DNA of 64,000 nucleotides from Patiria miniata (Eukaryota > Echinodermata > Asteroidea > Valvatida > Asterinidae), in the NCBI RefSeq assembly GCF_015706575.1, contig NW_024037069.1, forward strand, positions 37,593,315-37,657,314, in the 5' to 3' direction. A model generated the notes under the pieces. It was given only the letters and a program-made list of their open reading frames with translations, was not told the DNA's origin and ran no database searches. A program made the position numbers and the translations under genes. Below are positions 1-10,801 of this stretch, piece after piece. The stretch's first letter is position 1, and each line of letters opens with the position of its first letter.

Positions 1-149
1 GAAATGATCAATACACATGTACTTACAGATTTTATTCCCTATGTTGCTTTTGCATTATGTTTGTGAATTTTAAAATGAAATTGTTAATTTGTGAATAAAT
101 ATAATTGTAGTAAAAAAAAAAATTCTATTGAAACATTTGTTGCGTACAT
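1..149. other. AT-rich sequence, no gene seen
   Basis: AT-rich sequence with a poly(A) run near 112-121. No exon or repeat structure is recognisable before the SINE that follows. Confidence 0.4.
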
Positions 150-412
150 TTCCATAGGTTCTCAGCACTATACAGCGATATAGGCACTGACACAATTTTA
201 CTCCTTTTTGTAATAGGCTTATTTTGTACGCCCCTTAAAATACCATCAAGGTATACTCATTTATACTCCTGAATTGATATCGAGAGGCAATTGTAGTAAA
301 GTGTCTTGCCCAAGAACGCGAGCACCAAGCTCCCCGTCAGGGTTCGAGCCCACGTAACACGGCTGCACCGTGTGAGTTGAACATCGTAACCACCACAGCG
401 CTCCAAACTGAT
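150..412 (-). mobile_element. tRNA-derived SINE, reverse orientation
   Basis: Read on the minus strand this begins with a tRNA-like head: an A-box-like GTGGTGGTTACGA near 385-400 and a B-box-like GGCTCGAACCC near 335-345. A body with TTGGGCAAGACACTTTACT follows, and the element ends near CTGTATAGTGCTGAGAACC. This head-plus-body layout is typical of Pol III SINEs of marine invertebrates. Any open frame through it is incidental. Boundaries are approximate because I could not identify the target-site duplication. Confidence 0.7.
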
Positions 413-2486
413 ATTAGAGCTGAACGATAACCCCACGGGCTCAAAGATTGACATCACTGGGAAATCCCTAGATCCCATTTCATCAGTTCAGCACAGGCAG
501 ACATGAGTAGATATGAGTAAACATAGTCAGTTTATGCCCACATATAACCCGGCAATGAAGCAGAGACGAACCTTGAACTCCAAATCACAATACACTGGTA
601 TCCATTGTACAGGTTAGTACATGTACGTAGGTCTTCTGCAATCGTTGAATAAAAAAGGGCTTCGTTTTTCAAGTCTTTCAGTACCTGTACGGCACAATCG
701 TTAGCTTTGTTGTTGCTCAGTGCTGTGGTAGTGAAAGCCTAAACACTGCAATAACAAGGTAAGTCATAATAAGGTGGACTTTATATTAAAACACGTATGT
801 ACATTTGCATGAACATGTACATGTATACGTACATTTTATTTACATGCGGAATGCACTTTATGAGCACACCCGTTAATGTGGTGTACGTGTACATGTCATT
901 GGCGATGGTAAACTGTCCATAGTCCAAATGTATACACCCTATAAACGCTGTCAGTGTTGGGGCAACAACAATGGTGTTGGCACTTATATGGCTGACAGAA
1001 TTTGCTTTGGGAAAGAACAGCTTGGGGAAACAACATAAATTAACGGTCAAGGGACGTACGTCATAAAGGTATTGTCATGTATTTTATAAGTTGTGAGAAA
1101 CTGGATTAGGAAAAGGATTGTGTGGTCATGGACTTTGCCCCGTGATTAATATCATAATATTATGACTGTTTGCCGAAGTGCAAGGTTATACCGCTTTGAA
1201 GTATATGATGTATACATGACCAATTACCACCTTCTTTGGTCAGGTCGTATATTAATCAGCAAAAAATGTATGATGTCAATGCTCTGTAGTTCTAAATATA
1301 GACTATGACAAGATGGCCAGATCGCCTATGTAGCCGTCCGCGATTAATCGATTGCCCAAGCCTTATGTATGTTCGCCTATATCCGAGCATGTACATAAAA
1401 TGGCCGCTCACATATACGCGCCCGTATGTGGACTCGTGTCGATATGAAATAAAGCTTCGGCTTGTGCTCAGTATAATGAGTCAACAACATTCTTTATGCT
1501 AATGGAGCATCTCGTATTTTTTTGGGCAAATTTTGTTTCACAGATTTTATTTCTGTTAATCCGTGATGCATTATATGATAAACGGCATTGTTCTGATTAC
1601 TTATTACAATGTTTCAATGGTTAATATTTGATGCGCATACAGGTTACATGTTGACAGTTTACATATTAAAAAAGACGTATGAAAATGACAAAAAAGTTAA
1701 CTCAAACCGATGAGCAAATACTAGGCCTCGTCAGTTGGCTTATTGTCAAAAATAATGTCCCACATGCAATTTCGGGATTAATGAAACATTTCAAAAACCA
1801 AATAAACTTGATGCCATATTTTCCTACCACAGAAGAGCGTTTTCTGGATATTGCATGGGTTTTTTTTAGCTGAAGTGAAGAATACACATTTGAATACCTA
1901 TTTCCCCTGATCCCTTGTTGGTGGGGAAAGCCTCAGTTATCAAGACTTTTTGTAGCAGAGAAACAATTTTGAACAAACTTTCTCTTTAGGGTCGGGACGC
2001 CTTTCATAATTTGGGGGTGGGAAAAATAAAATTGCAAGAAACTACAATATTAATCCAAACTCATGCCGGTGGGGCAGGAAATTATGTCCCCCGCACAACG
2101 GTCCAGGACAGAATTCCCTTGGGAAAAGTGTCCCCAAGCTAAGGGATTCTGTCCTTCCCGGGGAATTCCACTGATAACACTGATCGAACTTATCTTTATT
2201 AATGGTCCTCATATTTCTCATTATGATTCTCGTAATGTTTCTTGATGACCAACAGGAGTGATTTATCGTTCGTTTTCTTTTATTTTTGCTCCACTTTGGA
2301 GAACTACCTGTTTGGTGCACAGGTGCGCAAACTGAGCGGGAGACTATAGTTAAAGAACATCTCAAACCTCTGATTTATTTAAAAGAGTTGGTGAACCGAT
2401 CGCTAATTTTGCTCTTCTTCTGATGTTTTGCCCTTCTTTCCATAGTTTTCTTACTGATGCAGTAGGCAAGAATCAGCTTTGACAAA
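413..2486. other. 5' flank of the galectin gene, no coding exon recognised
   Basis: About 2 kb of AT-rich sequence upstream of the galectin start. It contains a patch rich in TACATGTA-like words (790-900) and an imperfect hairpin at about 2104-2155, with arms around GGACAGAAT and ATTCTGTCC. A pyrimidine tract plus CAG just before the start exon (ending near 2462) could be the acceptor of a 5'UTR intron. The open frames here are short, lack flanking splice sites and have no recognisable protein similarity. No convincing TATA box or promoter could be assigned. Confidence 0.4.
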
Positions 2487-5400
2487 ATGTCTACTAATGA
2501 GGTACCAAACCCGGTAAGTGGGAGTGTTTCGGAAAATTTTATTGGGACAAACTCTGATGAAGTATGGAGAAAGGTCCCAACACATATTGAAAGTTCTTCA
2601 GGATGGCTTCAGATTTGAAATAGGCTTCGGACAACTGGGAATACCTTAAATCCTTATCAGGCTCAGACATTTTTTGTAAATCTCGTCTTCATGATTATAT
2701 TTTTGGTTTAAATTTTCAGAGGGGACACGTTTAAAGTCTATTTAAATATTAAACTAGGCTAGCAAATATTGTCATCAGGAATAAAGACAGATCAAAGATT
2801 TTTGTTCAACCGTTTGAACTTTCCACGACTCATAATAAATAATAAAGAAAATAAATACATAAATAAATGATAACATATTTTTCAAAAAGTAAAAGTATGC
2901 CTGAATAAAAGGTAATGTAACATATTTATTGTTTGAGAGAATAAAATCATGGTTGTTTAATTAATATTTTTTTTTATGTAGACCTTGCCCCGAAACAAAA
3001 ATCAAAATTTTGAAAATGTTACAATGCACCTAGTCAGTTTCCCTCACCGGTCTATTGTGAAATCAAATAATACTTTTAGTTACCTAGTGAACGGAACAAC
3101 ACAAGACGAACAATTCTCGGATGTGTAAACCAAATTTAATATATTTTTTCATTCTTGAAAATTGTTTTAACTTTCTTGGAAAAGTTAACCCGAAACGTGT
3201 GCAGGGAAAATATTAAGTTTTGTTATGGTTTCTGTTGTTTGGGTGTTTGCTGGTTTATATATTTTCTTCTGCATATTTTCTTGTTGTTGTTGTTGTTGTT
3301 GTCGTTGTTGTCATTGTTGTTGTCGTTGTTGTCATCGTTGTTGTCGTTGTTGTTATCGTTGTCGTTGTTGTCCTTGTTGTCCTTGTCGTTGTTGTCGTTA
3401 TTGTCGTTGTTGTCGTTGTTGTCGTCGTTGTTGTTGTTGTTGATTAATTTCGTTTTGTCCTGCTGCCATCTCAGCCACCCTACTATGAGGCCTTTGCCAA
3501 GCCTGTCTACCCAGGTGCACAGCTGGCCTACTCAGCCGCCACCGAAAAGGCCGAATCTGGTGTGCCAACAGTCGTCTCCTCTCCAGTCAGTAAACCATTT
3601 CCTTTATTTTACTCTTTTTTTTACATGTAGTATGACATTTAGGCATTTAGGCATGCCAAACGTCCTTTTTATTTTTTTAGCCTTATTATGATTAAAAAAA
3701 CAAATTGTTGCCGAACATGAAGGTTCAGAGGGCGATCATCAACAATACCCAACGGATTGTTTACCAGAGACAGGGACATTTGAACCCCTTTGTCTCTTAT
3801 CAACATATTTGTTATGAAGGTACTGCTAAAATAGTGCAACAAGGCCTTTAGATGACCAGTTGGAACTCAGAGAATAGACATGGATGTTGTTTGTGTACCA
3901 GTAGGGCCAGCAAATTGCCTATACCAGATGGTTTTAGTCATCGGGTATGTCCGAAACTGAGAGTTTAGAATCAAGTTTGACTACACGGGTAAACCTTTAA
4001 TAGTCATGTTTAACAGTTACTTTTAAGGGAGTGTCGGCGTAGTCTTTTATACACAGTTTGCATTTCAGTCTACATTCTAATATATTTTTCATAGATCAAC
4101 TTAAGTAAGATTGGGCCCTTGAACAATCCACGGAAAGGCAACGGAGTACAGGAATGGATGGGGCCCTCTCATGTGAATCCTTTGTTTAAACCCAAGGCAA
4201 AATTAAAGGCCAGTAAAGTTTCTATCTTATAGAAATTGTTTGTTCATTTTGTAGGCTCTACCATATTTGGGCATGATTCCCAACGGGATGAAGATAGGGA
4301 AGCTCATTGTGGTCAAACTCATCGTGAAGCCTAATCCTAAAAGGTAAATATCATCAAATCAAACCAAAATTGCTATTTCTCCAAGACACTGGAAGTTGTT
4401 AAGTGACATGGCAATGTGCTAAAAGCCTCCTCTTTATTCCGAAATTAGGATCTTGCACATGCCAGATGAAATAATGCATCAAACTTTCTGAGGTTGCTGT
4501 GTCAATCAAGATATCAACATTTACATTGTGTTCTTTAAGATCACTGTGGAAATGAAAGTTATATAATGGTCAGAAATCTAGATCTCCCCCACAGTACACC
4601 AAGTTGCAACAGTGTTGTAGGACTTGAGTCCAGCACTCGAACTCGAGTCGGACTCGAGTCGGACTCGAGTCACATTTTTCGTGGGAATTAAAAGGAAAAC
4701 ACATTTTGGGTCTAAACAACATTTACACACACAAGGTAAACTAAACACACTGGGATTAACTTAAAATACAATGGATGATTAAAAAATTGATTAGTTTGGT
4801 GAACAACTAAGAACAAGTGACTCCTGACTCGGACTCGGACTTGAGGTTTGTGACTCGAGACTTGGACTCGGACTCGAGGCTTGTGACTGGGGACTGGGAC
4901 TCGGACTCGACGTTGGTGACTCGACTACAACACTGAGTTACAACATGGCAAAGGTCTCGATGCTACTTTGCTTTTACTTCAATACCAAATTCTTGTAAAA
5001 TCCTATTCTCTTGGTAGGAATTTTGTATTGTTCGAGATAAACGGAGTTTCGAGTTATCCGAGTTTGAGTTAACGAGAGTTTACTGTACCTAGAAATCGTA
5101 TAAAGGTACAAAATTATAGTTGTTTAATTGTTTGTATTCTGTTGATTATTTTAAAATCTAACATAGGTTCCACGTGAACTTCCAATGTGGCATGTGTTCC
5201 AACCCACGAAGCGACGTCGCACTACATTTCAACCCACGGTTTAAGGACAAGACGATTGTGTTGAACACCCTGCGCAACACCCGATGGGATTGGCGTGAGC
5301 AGAGGCCCAAGATTGGCTTCCCCCTCGTCCCGAACGGGACCTATGAGGTAAACATGTTGTGGTCTCGTGGTTAAGAGCATGGTCTGCGGGTAAAGCTGCA

Positions 5401-6356
5401 GGTTGTGGGTTCAAATCCAGCCTGGGGTCATGGTGCGTGTGCCTTTTGGCAAGGTTTTTTTCACGTTACTCATTGCTTCTCCCCACCCAGGAGAAAATGG
5501 GTACCTGTGACGGCAGAGATGGTTATTGTGATTGATTCTAACTGCTTTGCGCCGAAATGGCAGCATCGAGCTGTATACTCCCCAGGGAGCTGAGATTGTA
5601 TTTGGAATGTTTCATGGGCCCAATGAGCAGGGGCAGCGCCTTGAGCACCAGTCCTGGTGGATACATGCGCTGTTTCAATAATAATAATTATTATTATATT
5701 CTATGCCAATTCTCACATAGCACATTTGAAATCAATGCACAATTAGATCTTTTTCGGTCATCCCCGCTCGCTCGGTCTGCACGGTCGAATAGTCGACCTC
5801 TCATTCATTCCAAATCTCCAGTCACATACGGTTAGGCTGTTATCATCCATTCACGTCATCCAACCAGAGCCGTCCGTGATTGGTCGATAGTTGTCATATA
5901 GACCGAAGTCACTGACAGCAGACGACCACTGATTGGTCACTGTTTGAAGGTCATGATATCTTGAATATTGACCAATTTACCAAAATTAGGATTATAATTT
6001 GAATTATACTGCACCAAAATTTAAATCTAATGATGGCTTTTTGAAATTGAAATTGGTAATTGAGCTCGACGATGTTCTGGAACGAAATTAAATTATCGTT
6101 CCGGGGAATGTGTGTGATATAAGCAGATAACACCCTCCTTTGAGAATCATCATTGTATGATTTGTGATTTTATGGATCAACAGAGAACCGTTTATTTGTT
6201 TACGTGTAGATCATGTTCCTGTGCGAGAAAGACAAGTTCAATGTCGCTATGAATGGCTTGCATCTCTTTGAATACAAACATCGTCTGCCGTTTCAAAATA
6301 TCAGCGCTCTGGAGATTGCTGGCGATTGCGACGTCATCGAGGTCCAGTACAACTAA
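2487..6356 (+). CDS. galectin, five coding exons
   Basis: Beta-galactoside-binding lectin with one carbohydrate-recognition domain. Exons in my model: 2487-2513, 3475-3585, 4255-4343, 5167-5347, 6210-6356. All introns are GT-AG, and the 555 nt give 184 aa plus TAA. The ATG follows GACAAA and its exon ends at GGTAAGT. The short N-terminal part (MSTNEVPNP then PPYYEAFAKPVYPG) is proline-rich, somewhat like chimera-type galectins. The CRD opens with PYLGMIPNGMKIGKLIVV and contains the sugar-binding residues of the family: HFNPRF, VLN, and W..E.R as WDWREQR. There is no signal peptide, as is usual for galectins, which leave the cell by an unconventional route. The last exon (IMFLCEKDKF to VQYN) closes the beta-sandwich and is the exon copied in the downstream duplication units. 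The first 9-codon exon is the least certain part. Confidence 0.9.
3283..3443. repeat. TTG/TCG trinucleotide microsatellite
   Basis: About 160 bp of imperfect (TTG)n with frequent TCG units, in galectin intron 1 just upstream of the exon 2 acceptor at 3474. The low-complexity frames through it (poly-V, poly-C, poly-L) are artefacts of the repeat and not genes. Its position beside the acceptor may lengthen the pyrimidine tract. Confidence 0.9.
4610..4935. mobile_element. hAT-like MITE built of GACTCG words
   Basis: The ends are inverted: CAGTGTTGTA at the left and TACAACACTG at the right. The flanks carry an 8-bp near-duplication (AGTTGCAA at 4602-4609, AGTTACAA at 4936-4943). Eight-base target duplications and CAGTG ends are typical of hAT transposons. 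The interior consists of repeated GACTCGAGTCG and GACTCGGACTCG words near both ends around an AT-rich middle. It lies in galectin intron 3 and has no coding capacity. Confidence 0.75.
5355..5699 (+). mobile_element. tRNA-derived SINE
   Basis: The head has A-box (TGGTCTCGTGGTTAAGAGC) and B-box (GGGTTCAAATCC) Pol III promoter motifs. A body with CTTCTCCCCACCCAGG and GAAATGGCAGCATCGAGCTG follows, and the 3' end is an AAT/ATT-rich tail. The element starts only about 7 bp after the galectin exon 4 donor (GTAAAC at 5348), so it inserted right behind a working splice site. It differs in sequence from the SINE at 150-412 but has the same kind of layout. Confidence 0.85.
5950..6125. repeat. fragment of the foldback repeat family found in receptor intron 9
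   Basis: The segment with TTTGAATTATACTG, GGTGGC-like/ATGGCTTTTTGAAATT and GACGATGTTC...CGAAATTAAA matches the right arm of the large inverted repeat at about 20830-20940. It lies in the last galectin intron, immediately left of the start of the tandem duplication at about 6109-6128, so it may have helped to create the breakpoint. Confidence 0.55.
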
Positions 6357-7233
6357 ACAAGACTCGGAATTGGTTTGGTGAGCAATTTCCCTGGCAACGG
6401 CGGAGAGTGAGGCCTATCTGTAGTTGAACATTATTTAAACAGAGAGTAACGGATTATTTCACATTTGCGCGATTGCAGGATTTGAGTTCAGAAAGGCTCT
6501 TTTTGAAATCTTCGAAGTCTTGGATTTACAGACTTTACTGATTGAGTTATATTTCTGCGAAATGCTATTTTTCTATATATATTTGTTCCTGAGATAATAT
6601 ATTTGTTTGTGATTCAAGCTTTAATGTTTTTCCTGAAGCCAAGTTTTGTTTTCATTAAGATTTGGGATTTGTGATTCTAATTGTGATTGTGAAGATCAAT
6701 GATTGTTCTGTAGCTCATGATGATAACTTGTCATTGTCAAATATTGTGATATCGGTAATTTCTGGTGTCTTTGTAATCCGTGATGTTGTAGTTGCAGCTC
6801 AAGCGACAAATGTAAAACAATTGTAAGGAAAGGAAAAGCATGGAGAAGGAAGTTCAGCATATTTGTTGAGCATCGGAATGGATTTTGCTTTTATATAGTG
6901 GTATTAAATGACAACAACAACGAAGGAAGTGGTCTTTCTCCATGGAGATTCCGCTTACCGCTTACAGTTCTTTCTGTGTACAGTAGTAAAATAAACAAAC
7001 TGAAATTAACATTAAAACCGTTTTCCAATTAAAAAACGATATTATTTTATTTTCATTTACCCTGATGAAAATTTAATGTTTAAGCAATGTATGTATATTT
7101 TGTCTTTGAAATCTTGTTAATATATTTTTTATTTTGTTTTCCTTTTTTTGGCAGCAAAACGATTTTTGGCAGAATTTCACAAATTTTTGGATCACTTCTG
7201 GACTACACATTACATGAAAATTAGCTACTGCTG

Positions 7234-7239
7234 AATAAA
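7234..7239 (+). promoter_or_regulatory. probable galectin poly(A) signal AATAAA
   Basis: A canonical AATAAA lies about 880 bp downstream of the galectin stop, within GCTGAATAAAGTAATG. The same hexamer and context are kept in the orphan exon copies (29636-29641 and 61745-61750), so the whole terminal exon including its 3' end signal was duplicated. Confidence 0.6.
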
Positions 7240-7337
7240 GTAATGTTTTGATTATAAGGTATATTTTAATGTCAGCTTAAAATATTGCTCACTTTTGTTG
7301 GAAGTATACATGTATACTGGACTTTGTTTGATGACCG

Positions 7338-7376
<39 letters not shown>

Positions 7377-8484
7377 CTTCATGATTATACAACTTCATAA
7401 TGTATAACAGTTCATAATATCTTCCTCCATATTGCAATTTTAATGGAAACCGTTTGAGTTCTCGCAGTTGTTAAGTTCATTTAAGGCTTTGTATACTACT
7501 GCAGGCTTTGCGCTACTTTGTGCTAATATAGAAGCTTATCGATAAGTTTATGGTAAAGTATGAAGAGTGACAACTCAAGTATAGAATTAATTAATTGTGT
7601 TCACCTTAATTAGCTCCAGCTGTAATCGCGGTGCTTCATGTGGCTAAGTGGCTTAGTAGGCTTTGGGGTACTTAATAAAAATAGATCCGGAAATGTCCAT
7701 ACATGGTGGTGCAAAAAGAAGGAAACCAACTGTTGCCAGCAATTTTCACCTACTTGTTGTGCATATTTCAAAAATTCAATTAAATGGTAGTAAAATATTG
7801 ATCTTTAAACGTAAGTGACGAAGAGACATTGCCAATTATGCGTATTTTGCCTCTGAGAATAATGTCATGTGCTAAACCTGTTTGTCCACGGACGGCAATA
7901 TTCCATCCGCTTGACTACATATGAGCACCGGAGCGTAATTCAAAGACAAAAACACTACATTTCAAACAAGGCTGAGCGTTTGTTTGGCCACAACTTTGAA
8001 TCCCCAAGAAACATTGGTAATTTAAAAGACAACACTCCGAGCATAGGGACAGAGGCCGAGAGTTCCGTATTGCGATGAATATCTTACTTAAACGTCATTT
8101 TCTGTTTCAAAATATTCTTATTCAAAGGTTGCAATTTAGTGACATTTTCAAACGCTGTTTTGTTTTGATCCGAAACATTAACTGTAGAGGTTTATTAGGA
8201 TGATTTTCAATTTGAATAGTTTAATGAATATATACAGTTTGTATTTATATGTTTGCATGGCTTAAACGATTATATTCATTGTGCTTATGGTTATATTACT
8301 CCCCTTCATTTATTTGGTTACTTACCTCGGCACTCACACTAAGCAATACATGATTAATAGTTCAATTATTCTCGTCTAATTCCTGTATTTTATGGCTAGT
8401 ACGATTTATACTGAAATAGTTTAACTCAACGATCGATGCGGATATTGTTTGGTTGTAATTACAGCAGCTTTGTGCTGGGGAAAT

Positions 8485-8610
8485 GAGTTTCTGCACGCGT
8501 TTCCGCGGACGGTCCTTCCGACCCGAAGTCAATGGCAGCCACGATTGTCTGTGCACCGTGGCCGCGCCTGGCTACACATTACACTCAGCTGGGATCAATG
8601 TTTTATTTTT
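8485..8610. other. conserved GC-rich block in the spacer
   Basis: A GC-rich island of about 125 bp containing CACGCGTTTCCGCGGACGG and CCGTGGCCGCGCCTGG in otherwise AT-rich DNA. By eye it is nearly identical in unit 2 (31023-31145) and has only a couple of changes in unit 3 (63059-63180). Open frames run on both strands but none has splice context. It may be a regulatory element about 2.2 kb upstream of the receptor start, or a weakly supported exon. Confidence 0.35.
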
Positions 8611-10189
8611 TCTCATGCAGAGAAAATTAAATCTATCAGAACCAATTATTAATCGTGAACACACATTCACAAAACCGATGATTAGTGGCAATAATTCGGG
8701 GGTTTATTTAGGTTGTAAAATCTAGAAAAGCAGACGGGCATTGCCGTGGCCTGTATGTACATGTAGCAAGCCCCATTTGTGGCTCAAAATAGGCCTCAAC
8801 GTAGGCCTACTGCGCGGACTTTTTTTCCGTATTTGAGCCACCAGCAGTGATAGCAACATGTAAGGAAAAGTTGTCTGGAGGAAATCGAAATTGGGACTGT
8901 TTTGTTTTCACTTGATATTCCCTAACCAGGGAAAATCAAAAGGTCTGCACATGTCCCCTGACCTGACCCAGAGAAAAAAGGGCGTAATTTTTGGACAAAC
9001 TCTGCAAATTTCGCCTGAAAATTACAAGACAGACAGAAACAGAATTAAATATTTCACCCTCGTTATAAACAAGGTACACGTATATATCTTTCATAGTGAA
9101 TATCAAGTGAAAAGACAATCATAATTTTGATTCTTAAAAACCATTAAAATTGGCTTCATCACCATTGAGTGCCTCCAGAAGTCAGGTATTGGAGCCCTAG
9201 GGATATTTGACTGAAAACTGGGGGATTCTGAAGGGGACAGAATACCTCATTCCTATAGATATACTTGCTCGGGGACTATTCGCACGGCTGGACAACAACT
9301 CTGGCGCCATTTCCTGCAGCTGTTTCCTTCTTTCTGTCATGAACTTCAACATGTATTTTACATGCGCACTTTCTGCAACATTTTAACACAGCTATGATCA
9401 ACGAAACAGATTGTATCAGTATTCGTCAAAGCTAGCAGTGAATCATTGTTCATATATGGATACCGGAAAGCATGTGCGTGTTCAAGTATTTCCTTTTACC
9501 TCACCGTGACTTTCTTTCAACTCGCTCGAAATACTTTCACTTTGGTAGAACTTCCCTAACAAATTGAGCGAATGCATTGTCAGACAATTCTAATTAATGG
9601 AAAAAAACTGATGACTTCAATTGTCATCTTTTATTCTCACGATACGAAACCAAACACCCGTTGACACCAATGAACGTGCTTTCATTATACAAATAATAAT
9701 GAGTACTTTTTGTTTCATATTCACCCATTTTCTTCCCTAAAGTAAAACCCCGTGTGTTTATTTCTGGGGTTTGGTTTTGTTCCCTTCTTGCTTCGTAATT
9801 CTTTTACACATCGGTGGGCCGGTTAAACCATGAAATTCTGAAAATGTATTAACTTAAAAATGACAAGGTAAAAAAGCATAGCACATTACCTATACTTATA
9901 TCCCCCGCACTTTAACGTGTCGTCAAATAATAAAACTCATATACTATACACAAGTGGTTTTGAAAGTATTTAAGGTAATTGACATTATTAGCAAACAGAA
10001 AACAAAAGTACTTTGCGTTTTAAGGAACAACAGTACAATACATCTGAGGCAGGTTATTAAAGAGACCCGTCGAATTTTCAGCTCACTGGATGATAAACTT
10101 GCTGAGAAAATTTTGGAAATGTATCTTCAAGATTATTTTCTCAACGCAAAGCATGTAAAACTGAAGTGACGAATCCAGCACTTACATGA

Positions 10190-10430
10190 TCGATCAGTGA
10201 CCACACTTTTAAAGTGTTAAATCCAGCATTTTAAGTGTTAAATCCAACACTTCAACTGCTAATTCAACAGTTGTGGATGCAACACTTTCAAAGTTAACTC
10301 TTTGAAAAAAGTTGAATAAACACTTAAATTTAATTTAGCATTTAACATGCTGGATTCAATACTTTCAAAGCGTGGTCACTCACCGAACCTTAAGTGTTGG
10401 ATTCAACATTTCAGTGTTTAGAGTGATATA
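10190..10430. repeat. clustered GTGTT/AACAC inverted words upstream of receptor gene 1
   Basis: Repeated AAGTGTTAAATCCA, TCCAACACTT and AAGTGTTGGATTCAACA words in both orientations over about 240 bp, ending about 370 bp before the start codon. The same patch occurs in unit 2 at about 32690-32925. It resembles a short palindromic repeat element. A promoter role is possible but unsupported. Confidence 0.5.
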
Positions 10431-10801
10431 GTTTGTGTTGAAAGCGCGAACCAACACGAGGAAACGGTTATGATTCCTCTTTTCCCGAAACTACAGCATT
10501 AGCTTTTGTACGAGAATCAACGCGTCACAGGATGCTTGATTCTATTATTTACTTATCAGGTAGGACATTTCATGACGTTTGGACAGTTTCACTTTTGAAC
10601 GTTTGCAAATATTGTCCACACGCACGACGATAACAGATAGGTGTCCTTTATAGTACACCATACAAAGGGACTTTCATTGTTGCAGCACAACCGGAAGTAA
10701 AACCTTGACGCAATGCTTATCATAGCAGTACACCAGAACCTCAGCAGAAACAAGACACAAGTGATATGTAAGCCTAAACCGTGCAGACCGACGCATCAGT
10801 G

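Larger units (their letters stand above)
6357..10801 (+). other. galectin 3'UTR and spacer before the first receptor gene
   Basis: The galectin 3'UTR probably runs to the AATAAA at 7234-7239. A (TA)n(GA)n microsatellite lies at 7337-7377 and is much shorter in the other units. A GC-rich block at about 8485-8610 is almost unchanged in all three units. A patch of inverted GTGTT/AACAC words sits at 10190-10430. The receptor start exon follows. Several open frames of 60-80 codons occur in all units but lack splice context or family similarity, so I do not call them genes. Confidence 0.6.

Noticed and set aside
3155-3691. Long open frames rich in Leu, Val or Cys over 3155-3691
   Set aside because: They are readings of the TTG/TCG microsatellite. 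Only 3475-3585 within this range is a galectin exon, in its own frame.
340-5420. tRNA genes at the two B-box-like motifs (about 340 and 5405)
   Set aside because: The flanking sequence does not form a tRNA cloverleaf and continues into SINE bodies.
8362-8725. Overlapping open frames on both strands in the GC-rich spacer block, repeated in all units
   Set aside because: They exist on both strands at once, which follows from GC content. No splice context or recognisable domain was found.
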